NCBI GenBank assembly: GCA_018725205.1
Contig: QLUB01000032.1
Location: 1 to 15,236, forward strand
Direction of reading: 5' to 3'
DNA: 15,236 nucleotides
From: a candidate division NPL-UPA2 bacterium
GTDB taxonomy: Bacteria; Bacillota; UBA994
Below the pieces are notes generated by a model. That model was not told the DNA's origin. It worked only from the letters and a program-made list of their open reading frames with translations, and did not search any database. This document shows positions 6,569 to 14,554 of this stretch, in pieces (the stretch's first letter is position 1; every line of letters begins with the position of its first letter). Made by a program: the position numbers and the translations under genes.

Positions 6569-9500
6569 CTAAATCACTAAAGCCCTGCCCAAAGCGAAGA
6601 AGTAGATATACCGCTGTGCGACCGTGCGTCGAAACAGGGCTTCTGTCGCGCGGGTGTAAAGGTCAATTTGCGCGCGATAACGTTCGGCCACAGCTGAAAC
6701 CGAGTCTTCTGTCACGCTGTCAGCCTTATAATCAACTAGGATGAGGGCATCTCCCTCGCTAAACAGGCAATCTATCACCCCCTGTACGTAGATGAACTCA
6801 TCGCGTGCGGCGGGGTGTATTTCGTGCGCGGGCACACGCAAACTAAAGGGAAGCTCGCGCCATACCCGCCGTGATGCCAGTAGCCGCTGCCCTAGGCTGC
6901 CCGCGAAAAAAAGGGCTACGGGTTCAAGCGCGATACTGCCTGCCTCACTTGAAGTAAGCAGTTGCCTTTTCACCAGTTCTTGCCGCAACGACTCAAAATA
7001 GCGCAGATCTAACGGTGCCTTAAGGTCTACGTGTTGCATCAGCATATGCATGGCGGCGCCTATTTCCGCAGCTGTGAGTTCACTAGGTTCGCGCACCACA
7101 TGCTGCCGCACACGCCGAAGCACGACAGGCATTACCCCCGCACTTCCCTCTTCTTCCGTCATCTGACGGCGCTTAATCTCGGATACCGTCATCTTGGCTG
7201 CCAACTGCGTGCTAGCAGCAAACGGGTACCGATATCCCAATCTCCACTTAACTTCCTCGCTATACGGGCCCTCGGGCAAATCCTTAAGCTCAGCCACCGC
7301 CGCAAGCACCGGGGACGGACTGACCGTGCTGCCATCTGCTGACGACAGCGCATAAGAGCTAATGTTGGCAAAAGACACTGCGGGCGAACCCTGCACGCTG
7401 CCCCCTATACTTACATGCGTGTAGAGCGCGGGACCTAGCCAATCCCAATAGTTCTGTGCCCGCTCCATAGTCGCTGGGGGAAGCCGCTTGTGAATCTTAG
7501 ATTCACTTGGTGCTGTATCTAAGCAAGCGTCCCGCCAAGACAGAATGGCCTCCTCCCGCTTGTTTACGGCGCCAACGAGATAGAGCTTCTCCCGTGCGCG
7601 CGTCAGTGCTACATACAGCACCCGCAGTTCCTCGGACAGGCTTTCGCGCCGCAACACATCCCTCAGGTAGAGGTTCGGCAGACTAGGGTAAACGCAGCGA
7701 GTCGCGACATCCACCACCTTAGGGCCGAGCCCGAGCTCTCTGTGCACGAGTACGTGCCCGGAAAGGTCGCGCAGGTTAAACTTGTTGCCAAGTCCTGCCA
7801 CAAAAACCACCGGAAACTCCAGCCCCTTGCTCTTATGCACCGTCATTACCCGTACTACATTGTCGTTCTCGCCGCAGGTGTTAGGCTTACCGAGGTCACC
7901 CTCCCGTTCCTCCAAACGCTCAATAAACCTAAGAAACCTAAACAACCCTTTGTAAGACGTAGCTTCAAACTGGTAGCTGCGGTCAAGCAGCGCCCGGAGG
8001 TTCGCCTGTCGCTGTCTGCCGCACGGCAATGTGCCGACATACAGGAAGTAGCCGGTATCCCTATAGATTTCTTGCACCAGCTCCGGCAAGCCGCCGCGTC
8101 GAGCCATGTCGCGCCAATGCTCTAACTTAGCGAGGAACACTTTTAGCTTGATGCTTGTGGTGGCTCTGGAGCTTGCCATTACGGCGTCCCAGAAAGCCCC
8201 CTTGTCTGCTAGGCGAATCTCGGCCAGCTCGCTTGCGTCTAGACCCACAAGCGGTGAACGCAGCACACCGGCAAGCGGTATATCTTGGCGTGGATTGTCG
8301 ATAACTTTCAGCAAGCTCATGAGTACATGTACTTCCGTGGAGCGGAAATACCCGCCCGAGGTTTCGGCAAAAGCTGGTATGCTACGCTGTGAAAACACAT
8401 CGAGGAACACTTCGGCACGCCCTGCGACAGCCCGCTGCAGCACAACAATGTCCCGATACTGCAGAGGGCGGTAGCTGCGCAGACTGACGTCCCAGACCTT
8501 GTTTTTGCCGTCTACCAGGCTCACTATCTGCTCGGCGATAGCGCGCGCCTCACGCGTGGTAACGTCGAGCTCACCCTCGGGAGTGTCGGAAGCTCGCCGG
8601 TCTAACAGGCACACTTCAACGCAAGGCGTTAAGACCGATGCCTCCTCGGGGTACTCTGCCGCAGCTACAAGCTCTGCCCGCCCGTCGTACGCTACTTCGC
8701 CAATAGAGTCATCTGACATTAGTTGCCTAAACAAGTGGTTCACCGCTGCAATTACCGCGGGGCGACTGCGGAAGTTGTGCGCGAGGTAGAGGCACAGGTT
8801 ATTGTCAGTATCCCTGCTAAATTCTCGTTCCTTGCCGCGAAACAACCCTGGGTCGGCGAGGCGAAAGCGGTAGATGCTCTGCTTGACGTCGCCTACCATC
8901 ACCATGTTGTTGTCACGGGACACAGATTTTAAGATCGCCTCTTGCACTGCGTTAATGTCTTGATACTCATCTACGAGGACTTCGACAAAACGCGCCCGCA
9001 GTTCTTCTGCCACACCCGACTCATTTTGGCCGTCACTGAGAACCGCGAGCGCCATATGTTCGAGGTCGCTAAAGTCCACCACACCCCTCGCGCGCTTGAC
9101 CTGCCCATACAGCTCTAGATACTGCGCAACCAACTGACCGAGCATCTGCATCTGCGGACTCACTAGCTGCAGGCCCGCTACTATCTCGCCTGCGCTTTGC
9201 GCCAGTAACCCCGACAAAAGGTCTTTTATGGCCGATTTGGCTTCGTCACGCCACGTGCGGCATACTTCCTTATCTGGGGCGTCATAACCGCGCTTAGCTG
9301 GCAGGCGGTCAAATGTTATGTCCATCACTCGGGCGCGAAACTTATCCCACTCGCTGACCGTTGCCGCGCACACGCCATCATGCGCCTCTAGCTCCTGGGT
9401 GATGACACCGACGTAGTGGGTAGGCCCGGCCTCGGCCACCGCGAGAGCTCGCGCCAAACAATCGCGCGCATATAGGAGCTCACGCCGCACCAGCATGCAC

Positions 9501-10144
9501 ACGCCGCCAAACCACGGAGAACTCTCTACCGCTTGCACACCTGCAGCTTGTACTCCGTCAATGGCTGAAGCGAGCCACTGCCTGGGTTTTGGCTGACTGA
9601 GAGCAAAATTGGCCAAATCAGCGATTAACTGTTGCAGTCCCTCGTCGCTATTGCGGCCGCCAAATCCCTCTACTAAGGCCATAAAGGCCGGGTCGAGCTG
9701 GCTGTAGCTTTGCTCAAGCACCTGCTCCAACACGTCTGCTTGCATCAGCGCGCACTCCGCCTCATCGGCGACGCGAAAGGAAGGGTCTAGGTCTAACAAG
9801 TAGAAGTTCTGCCGCAATATCTCGAGGCAAAAGGAGTGCAGAGTCGTAATGTTCGCCTTACCCAGCAGTGCCACTTGACGGCGCAGCCTGTCGCAGGTAG
9901 GGTTTAGGCGTAGTTCGGCATGGAGAGCTCCGGCGATGCGCTCGCGCATCTCAGTCGCGGCGGCGTTAGTAAACGTTACCACCAACAGCTTGTCGACTTC
10001 TACAGCCTCCGCCGGGTCAAGCAGCCGCTGGGTAATGCGCTCTACTAATACCGCAGTCTTCCCTGCCCCCGCCCCCGCCGAAACCAAGAGGTTGACGTCG
10101 CGGGCAGTGACAGCCAGTCTTTGCGCCTCGGTCCATTTAGCCAC
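6569..10144 (-). CDS. addA: ATP-dependent helicase/nuclease subunit A
   Basis: AddA, the helicase-nuclease subunit of AddAB, the Gram-positive counterpart of RecBCD that resects double-strand ends for RecA-dependent repair. The 1191 residues hold superfamily 1A helicase motifs in order: Q-type WTEAQ (4-8), Walker A VSAGAGAGKT (21-30), TFTNAAATEM (57-66), motif II VDEYQD (391-396), motif III VGDVKQSIYRFR (417-428), MTVHKSKGLEFPVVF, and motif VI VLYVALTRAREKL. The C-terminal RecB-type nuclease has GVID (D1125) and VDYK (D1138, K1140), so it should be active. The length is close to the family norm of about 1200. The start is GTG 10144, overlapping the addB stop by 8 nt with no separate strong ribosome binding site, which indicates translational coupling. 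Confidence 0.96.
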   Translation of the reverse strand: MAKWTEAQRLAVTARDVNLLVSAGAGAGKTAVLVERITQRLLDPAEAVEVDKLLVVTFTNAAATEMRERIAGALHAELRLNPTCDRLRRQVALLGKANITTLHSFCLEILRQNFYLLDLDPSFRVADEAECALMQADVLEQVLEQSYSQLDPAFMALVEGFGGRNSDEGLQQLIADLANFALSQPKPRQWLASAIDGVQAAGVQAVESSPWFGGVCMLVRRELLYARDCLARALAVAEAGPTHYVGVITQELEAHDGVCAATVSEWDKFRARVMDITFDRLPAKRGYDAPDKEVCRTWRDEAKSAIKDLLSGLLAQSAGEIVAGLQLVSPQMQMLGQLVAQYLELYGQVKRARGVVDFSDLEHMALAVLSDGQNESGVAEELRARFVEVLVDEYQDINAVQEAILKSVSRDNNMVMVGDVKQSIYRFRLADPGLFRGKEREFSRDTDNNLCLYLAHNFRSRPAVIAAVNHLFRQLMSDDSIGEVAYDGRAELVAAAEYPEEASVLTPCVEVCLLDRRASDTPEGELDVTTREARAIAEQIVSLVDGKNKVWDVSLRSYRPLQYRDIVVLQRAVAGRAEVFLDVFSQRSIPAFAETSGGYFRSTEVHVLMSLLKVIDNPRQDIPLAGVLRSPLVGLDASELAEIRLADKGAFWDAVMASSRATTSIKLKVFLAKLEHWRDMARRGGLPELVQEIYRDTGYFLYVGTLPCGRQRQANLRALLDRSYQFEATSYKGLFRFLRFIERLEEREGDLGKPNTCGENDNVVRVMTVHKSKGLEFPVVFVAGLGNKFNLRDLSGHVLVHRELGLGPKVVDVATRCVYPSLPNLYLRDVLRRESLSEELRVLYVALTRAREKLYLVGAVNKREEAILSWRDACLDTAPSESKIHKRLPPATMERAQNYWDWLGPALYTHVSIGGSVQGSPAVSFANISSYALSSADGSTVSPSPVLAAVAELKDLPEGPYSEEVKWRLGYRYPFAASTQLAAKMTVSEIKRRQMTEEEGSAGVMPVVLRRVRQHVVREPSELTAAEIGAAMHMLMQHVDLKAPLDLRYFESLRQELVKRQLLTSSEAGSIALEPVALFFAGSLGQRLLASRRVWRELPFSLRVPAHEIHPAARDEFIYVQGVIDCLFSEGDALILVDYKADSVTEDSVSAVAERYRAQIDLYTRATEALFRRTVAQRYIYFFALGRALVI

Positions 10145-13100
10145 GCAGGCTACCCCCCTTCTCCGCCAGACGACTCCACACTTCCTCCGGGTCGTGTTTC
10201 TCTAGCTGTCGGTACTGGCTGTCGGGCTGACGCAAATCAAACTGACAGACCGGCAGAAACTCACAGAAGGTGCACGCCGTGTCCTTCGCTAAACGATAAG
10301 GCAGGGCGGCAACCTCCCCTGCTACAATCTCCTCGCCCGCTTGCCTGAGGCAGTCCTCTAGATGTGCGAGCATAGCCTCTAGCTGCTCTGTAGTCCATGC
10401 GCTCACACCGCTTATGTCACCCTTGCCGGTAATCTTAACCGGCACAATGCTCGACTCGTCCCCTGCGCTATGGTCAAGCAAACTAACCACTGTTTTATCC
10501 GCCACTACTACCCCCTGGAAACGGAACTCTTTCCTGCTTTGCTGCTCGGCATCCTCCGGTGACAAAGGCATAGATGAAGAAAGTATCGGATCTTGCACGC
10601 GAAAGTACAGCGCGGCTGCAGGCAACGCGGTCTGACCAAGGAACTCTGGTGCCAGCCTAAGCACTACCGACAGGTACGTCAAGAGCTGAGTCCTTAGCCC
10701 GTAGTAGACTTCTAGCGGAGTAAGTTTGTTGTGCCCCGACTTGTAGTCCACGACTGCCACATACAGCGTCTCTTGGTCGCTAGCGGCGTCAACGCGGTCA
10801 ATGCGCCCAGAAAGCTCCATGATCGTGCCATCGGAAAGCGTAAGTTTGACTGCCGGCAGCCTGTCCTCGGGCAGCCCAAAGCCCAGTTCCAGTGCGACGG
10901 GACGAAACTTGCCGCGTTTGGCGTGTTCGCCCATGATGCGAGCGGAGCGCTCCACAACTTGCTGCAACCGCGTGGTTAAGTATTTATGGCGCGCGTTGCT
11001 AGACAAGATACCCATCGTCGGCACTAGGCCCGCTACTACCCCTGCCGCAATGCCCTTGCACTCTGCCCGCGTCATTTCTGCCCAGTCCATATGTTTGTCT
11101 CGCATATGGCTAGCGAAACGGTCAAGCGCTAAGTGAAAAAAGTTGCCGATGTCAACCGAGGCAAGTTTGTACATCGGCCTTTCGCGTAGCCCGAGACCGT
11201 ACCGCGCGAAATGCGCAAAGGGGCACGCCCTAAACTTTTCTAGCCTTGATACACTGCCGCGCAGCACCGTGCCATATAGGCGATTAACCAAACTGCGCGG
11301 CAGGCGCGCCAGTCCGACGCGATGGCGTAAGCCGCGGGCGAGGATTTCTACCAGATGACGAGAGCGTACATCCTGCGCCAGGAAGGTATAGACGTCGAGC
11401 CACAAGTCGGATACCTCGCCCCCCGCTTTGGCCCTGCCGAGCTCGGCTGCTAGGTGCTCCGCCGCGCTGTTGGGGTGAGCAAGGCAACTTAGCGCCTCTG
11501 CTGGACGGAGCGGAGCCTCGGCGGCGGCAAAAGTGAGTTGTTGTTCCGGGAAAAGGTACTGCAGTCGACGGATGACGGATGATGTCCGCATGGCCCCCCC
11601 GGCCTCGTTCGCGAGTGAGTAGGAGAGCGTAAGCCGATCGGTAGCGCGCGTCAATCCTATGTAAACCAGAAACTCCTCCTCAAAAAGCTGGCGGTGGGCA
11701 GTAGGCCCTAGGCGAATCTCACATGCCGAAAGGAGCGCGCGTTCTTCGTCTGTCAAGAGGCCCTGTACGCTTGGCCGAGCCGGCAGTAACCCATCGTTAA
11801 CGCCCATCAGGAAGCTAACTGGTGTGGCGTAACCCCGCGACCTCCCCAGCTCTAAGACCGGCACTTGGTCAAGACAAGGGGGTATGAGGCCGAGCACTAT
11901 GCCCTCGAGGCCCGATTCCACTATGCGCGTGAAATCGGAGAGCGTCAGTTCCTCGCTGCCGAGAGTTGCCATCAGCTCCGCAAACAGTTGATCTACTGCT
12001 GCCATTACCTGTACATGCAGGCGGGCATTTTCTATCCTGCCGCTCGCCTCACAGCTTGACGCCCATTGGCTTAGGCTATCCTCGACCTTGAGCGCCTCTA
12101 AGAAGGCTACCACCGCTTGCGCGCGCTCACTCACAGTTTTAGCCGTCGTAAGTCTCTCTGCCACAGGCGTAAAAAGCGAAACTATTACCCGTCGCGCCTC
12201 GTTTAGGGTGCTCTCTTCATCTTGCCGCAAGCTGAACCAGTCATCCTCCCCCGTCCAGTGACGGCCGCGGAGGCCCACCGCCAAGGCAAAGTTGTCTATG
12301 CGATCCACGGTATCGCGCGCGATTGGCCAGAGGTCGGTCTTGAGGCAACGCAGCGTCGGTTCATAGGGGAAATTTTGTTCGACCGCTTCCAGCGCGGACT
12401 TAACGAGGTCAAGCAGTGGGTGGTGACGCACCGCACGTTTCTTGTCCAAGAAGTAGGGAATGTCGTAAGCCGGAAAAATCTCTGCCAACAACGGCTCATA
12501 GAGGTTGAGGTCCCGCGTAACGACCGAAATATCCCGGTAGCGAAAGTTAGACTCTCTGCACAGCGCAATTATCTCCCGTGCAATATACTCGACTTCGACG
12601 CGGCGATTTTCCGCCGCTACAAGCCGAAGTTCGCGGGACTCGTCCCGTGAGGGCAAGGCGAACAGGTCAAAATAGCTTGACTCTAAGAAGGTAAGGGAGT
12701 TTTGTGCCGAATACTTTTGCTGTGGGTGGAGTGTTGCCACGTTCACCGCTTGCCCTTGTCGGCGGGCTAACTGACTGCAGTGTTTAGCTGTCTCCCACGG
12801 CGCAAAGAAAGGGTGACTCACGTCAAGGTCTGCCCCTAACAGCCCGGGCTCTAAGGTCAAAGCTAGAGATACGTCTGTCATGCGCAGAAGGTGTCCGAGG
12901 ACGCCGTATTCCTGCGGCGTAAACCCGGTAAAGCCGTCTATGTACAGTTGTGTGCCGCGCAAGGCGGCGAAGCTGCCGATATGCTCCGTCAACCATTCCA
13001 AGCGGTCATCGCTGTCTAGGGATATTCCGCCGTACTTCTCAGTTAGGGCGCTGTATAACAGGTGAAGGTCGTGGAGCTTGTTGCTTAAGGCAGAAGGGAG

Positions 13101-13535
13101 ACTCGTCTGCAAGGCCATTTCCAGATCCGCCGGGCGCACCCGATAACGCTTGAGCTCCGAAACCAATTCCACTACTTTGGCGGCAAAACCCGGCTGCCCC
13201 GCCGCGCGGGAGAAGAGACGCAATTTGCTCTTGTGTTCCTCGATAACCTTGCGCATAAGCATGAGGCGGCCCAAATCGCCAATCGGTGTTAGCGCAGCGC
13301 CGGCTACCGCATTCATGACGATGTGCGCTAGGCGCTGAAAGCTGACGACACGAACGCGCATCAGCCCGCCCAAACGGTCACACAGAGCCCGCTCGACTTG
13401 GAAGGTCGACTGCTCCGGCACCAAGACCCATATCGGCGCACCAAGGGCGTCTTTTTCCACCTCTGCCGTTATCTCTTGGTAGAAGAAAAGGCTCTTGCCG
13501 CTGCTGGCCCGGCCGAGAACGAGGCGTAAGGACAT
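10137..13535 (-). CDS. addB: ATP-dependent helicase/nuclease subunit B
   Basis: AddB, partner of AddA, carrying the second nuclease and, in Bacillus, the Chi-recognition function. It is 1132 residues from ATG 13535, which has AAGGAGG 7 nt upstream; the open frame extends 37 codons further but with poor coding character and no site. Walker A is GRASSGKS (8-15), and a degenerate UvrD-like region includes GLTRATDRLTLSYS. The C-terminal nuclease has GRID (D913) and VDYK (D930, K932). Four cysteines, C771, C1088, C1091 and C1097 (the last three as C-x2-C-x5-C), match the iron-sulfur cluster set known for AddB. All key residues are present. First gene of the addB-addA operon. Confidence 0.96.
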   Translation of the reverse strand: MSLRLVLGRASSGKSLFFYQEITAEVEKDALGAPIWVLVPEQSTFQVERALCDRLGGLMRVRVVSFQRLAHIVMNAVAGAALTPIGDLGRLMLMRKVIEEHKSKLRLFSRAAGQPGFAAKVVELVSELKRYRVRPADLEMALQTSLPSALSNKLHDLHLLYSALTEKYGGISLDSDDRLEWLTEHIGSFAALRGTQLYIDGFTGFTPQEYGVLGHLLRMTDVSLALTLEPGLLGADLDVSHPFFAPWETAKHCSQLARRQGQAVNVATLHPQQKYSAQNSLTFLESSYFDLFALPSRDESRELRLVAAENRRVEVEYIAREIIALCRESNFRYRDISVVTRDLNLYEPLLAEIFPAYDIPYFLDKKRAVRHHPLLDLVKSALEAVEQNFPYEPTLRCLKTDLWPIARDTVDRIDNFALAVGLRGRHWTGEDDWFSLRQDEESTLNEARRVIVSLFTPVAERLTTAKTVSERAQAVVAFLEALKVEDSLSQWASSCEASGRIENARLHVQVMAAVDQLFAELMATLGSEELTLSDFTRIVESGLEGIVLGLIPPCLDQVPVLELGRSRGYATPVSFLMGVNDGLLPARPSVQGLLTDEERALLSACEIRLGPTAHRQLFEEEFLVYIGLTRATDRLTLSYSLANEAGGAMRTSSVIRRLQYLFPEQQLTFAAAEAPLRPAEALSCLAHPNSAAEHLAAELGRAKAGGEVSDLWLDVYTFLAQDVRSRHLVEILARGLRHRVGLARLPRSLVNRLYGTVLRGSVSRLEKFRACPFAHFARYGLGLRERPMYKLASVDIGNFFHLALDRFASHMRDKHMDWAEMTRAECKGIAAGVVAGLVPTMGILSSNARHKYLTTRLQQVVERSARIMGEHAKRGKFRPVALELGFGLPEDRLPAVKLTLSDGTIMELSGRIDRVDAASDQETLYVAVVDYKSGHNKLTPLEVYYGLRTQLLTYLSVVLRLAPEFLGQTALPAAALYFRVQDPILSSSMPLSPEDAEQQSRKEFRFQGVVVADKTVVSLLDHSAGDESSIVPVKITGKGDISGVSAWTTEQLEAMLAHLEDCLRQAGEEIVAGEVAALPYRLAKDTACTFCEFLPVCQFDLRQPDSQYRQLEKHDPEEVWSRLAEKGGSLRG

Positions 13536-13542
13536 GGGGAGA

Positions 13543-13549
13543 CCTCCTT
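13543..13549 (-). promoter_or_regulatory. Ribosome binding site deciding the addB start
   Basis: AAGGAGG on the minus strand, 7 nt before ATG 13535. It selects this start over upstream in-frame candidates out to 13646, because the protein then opens with MSLRLVLGRASSGK, the usual AddB N-terminus. Confidence 0.85.
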
Positions 13550-13585
13550 TGCGATTGGGAATCGTGAAGCATGAACTACGGGGTG

Positions 13586-13606
13586 GCTGTCCGCTGTCCG
13601 CTGTCC
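13586..13606. repeat. Tandem heptamer, GCTGTCC x3
   Basis: Three perfect copies of a 7-bp unit, GGACAGC when read on the minus strand. It lies 51-71 nt upstream of the addB start, so probably in the addB 5' leader or promoter region. The minus-strand array contains AGCGG twice. A related heptamer in inverted orientation lies at 14341-14361, beyond the gene fragment. Confidence 0.9.
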
Positions 13607-13736
13607 TCCGTAAGCGGTAAACCACTGGGCACTCACCCGTCTGCAACTCCCCCTCTAGATTTCACCCTGCACTCCCAAAATCCTCCCGGACAACTGTCCA
13701 AATACTGACATGCTACATAGGCTGTAGCAGTTAGTT

Positions 13737-14339
13737 TTGGGGGTGGGATGTGCGCACTGGCCAAACTACTTACCTGACAGCAAACGACTAATCTACGTGC
13801 GTACAATCAATGGCCACAGCCAACTCTACGCCATTAACATCGACGGCAGCGACAGACGGCAGATTACGCACCTCACCGAGCTTGGGGAGATTCATTCATT
13901 GGTGGTCTCGCCAGACGGCACAAAAGCGGCCTTTGCTTTCCCTGCGGTTAGCGCGGCGCGGATCTACATCGCCGACCTAGCGACGGGCGCGGTCATGGCT
14001 ACTCCTCCCGGGCCGCTCGGGCGTGACTTTAACCCCACCTGGTCGCCAAACAGCCAGCACCTCGCGTATAACGCCTCCACCGATGAGGGACCGATGGGGC
14101 TCAGGGGAATAGTGCGCGTGGTGAACCGTGAGGGCGCGCCAGCACACGACCTCACTGACACAGCCTGCTTTGCCGGGCGCCTGACCTTTAGCCCGGACTC
14201 GCGCAGCATCGCCTACAGCAATTGTCTGCGTGTCGAACCACAACTCACTTTGGCCAGCCCGCACTCGCTGCCGATTCAGATTACCTCGCTTGGCAGTAAC
14301 GAGAACCCAAACTGGATCTACTTGGCACTTGGCACTTAG
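13737..14339 (+). pseudogene. Beta-propeller (TolB/PD40-like) gene fragment
   Basis: Encodes about 200 residues of a WD40-like/PD40 beta-propeller of the kind found in TolB and S9 peptidase propellers. Successive blade motifs are visible: LPDSKRLIYV with YAINIDGSDRRQIT, VSPDGTKAAFAF, NPTWSPNSQHLAY, FSPDSRSIAYSN and a final NENPNW. There is no signal peptide, no ATG and no ribosome binding site. The frame opens only after an in-frame TAG at 13725-13727, and TTG 13737 is just the first possible start. At the 3' end the last blade stops right after NPNW (W193) where SPDG would follow, and the final codons (YLALGT, stop) are contributed by a heptamer tandem repeat. It is therefore truncated at both ends and probably not a functional gene; a short expressed protein cannot be excluded. 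Confidence 0.65.
14321..14337. repeat. Tandem heptamer, CTTGGCA x2.4
   Basis: Two full copies of CTTGGCA plus CTT. The tract supplies the last sense codons and part of the stop codon of the propeller fragment, which places the breakpoint of that gene at or in the repeat. Confidence 0.75.
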
Positions 14340-14361
14340 TGGAAAGCGGAAAGCGGAAAGC
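14339..14361. repeat. Tandem heptamer, GGAAAGC x3
   Basis: Three perfect GGAAAGC units at 14341-14361 with two more bases of partial match on the left. It begins two bases after the CTTGGCA tract. It differs by one base per unit from GGACAGC, the unit upstream of addB read on the minus strand. AGCGG occurs at 14345-14349 and 14352-14356. Confidence 0.9.
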
Positions 14362-14368
14362 CACCTCG

Positions 14369-14387
14369 TTTTGATTTTTGATTTTTG
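14369..14387. repeat. Tandem heptamer, TTTTGAT x2.7
   Basis: Two perfect TTTTGAT copies plus TTTTG, 7 bp after the GGAAAGC array. This is the third different 7-bp period within 70 bp, and markedly AT-rich compared with its surroundings. Confidence 0.8.
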
Positions 14388-14397
14388 TTTTCATCTT

Positions 14398-14429
14398 GCC
14401 CCTTGTTCTTTGCATCCACCCGAAGGGGC
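14398..14429. repeat. Inverted repeat, 7-bp arms
   Basis: GCCCCTT (14398-14404) and AAGGGGC (14423-14429) around an 18-nt loop. No T tract follows. Role unknown; it is part of the intergenic stretch between the gene fragment and the zinc-ribbon gene. Confidence 0.45.
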
Positions 14430-14437
14430 TCGCAGCG

Positions 14438-14466
14438 TTTACATCACAGAAATGTTGTGATACCTT
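14438..14466 (+). promoter_or_regulatory. Possible promoter with internal operator
   Basis: TTTACA (14438-14443) is a good -35 box. With a 17-nt spacer the -10 would be TACCTT (14461-14466), a weak match. An inverted repeat, ATCACA (14443-14448) and TGTGAT (14456-14461) around 7 nt, fills the spacer almost exactly, as expected for an operator bound between the two boxes. It would serve the zinc-ribbon gene about 90 nt downstream. Tentative because of the poor -10. Confidence 0.3.
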
Positions 14467-14504
14467 AGGGGTGAGGGTAATAGATGGGTGGAGGCGCGAA
14501 TTGT

Positions 14505-14533
14505 GAAGCAAAATCCTCCGTCCCTTTTGCTTC
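14505..14533 (+). promoter_or_regulatory. Hairpin before the zinc-ribbon gene
   Basis: GAAGCAAAA (14505-14513) and TTTTGCTTC (14525-14533) form a perfect 9-bp stem with an 11-nt loop. The loop contains TCCTCC, five consecutive bases of which can pair with the ribosome binding site GAGGAGG (14541-14547) that follows 7 nt after the stem. The element could modulate translation, or could be an old terminator. No T tract follows directly. Confidence 0.4.
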
Positions 14534-14554
14534 TTGAATTGAGGAGGTTAGGCT

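Noticed and set aside
7031..8125. Several plus-strand frames of 100-127 codons opposite addA
   Set aside because: They are antisense shadows of a gene with every expected motif, with low-complexity or atypical composition.
13536..13646. A 37-codon N-terminal extension of addB
   Set aside because: The strong AAGGAGG before ATG 13535 and the family-typical MSLRLVLGRASSGK start make the extension unlikely; it is also partly translated from the heptamer repeat.
13737..14339. The propeller frame as a full-length secreted TolB-like protein
   Set aside because: There is no signal peptide, start codon or ribosome binding site, and the last blade is cut short.
13586..14387. CRISPR-like array
   Set aside because: The repeats are only 7 bp, directly tandem and without spacers, and no cas genes are present.
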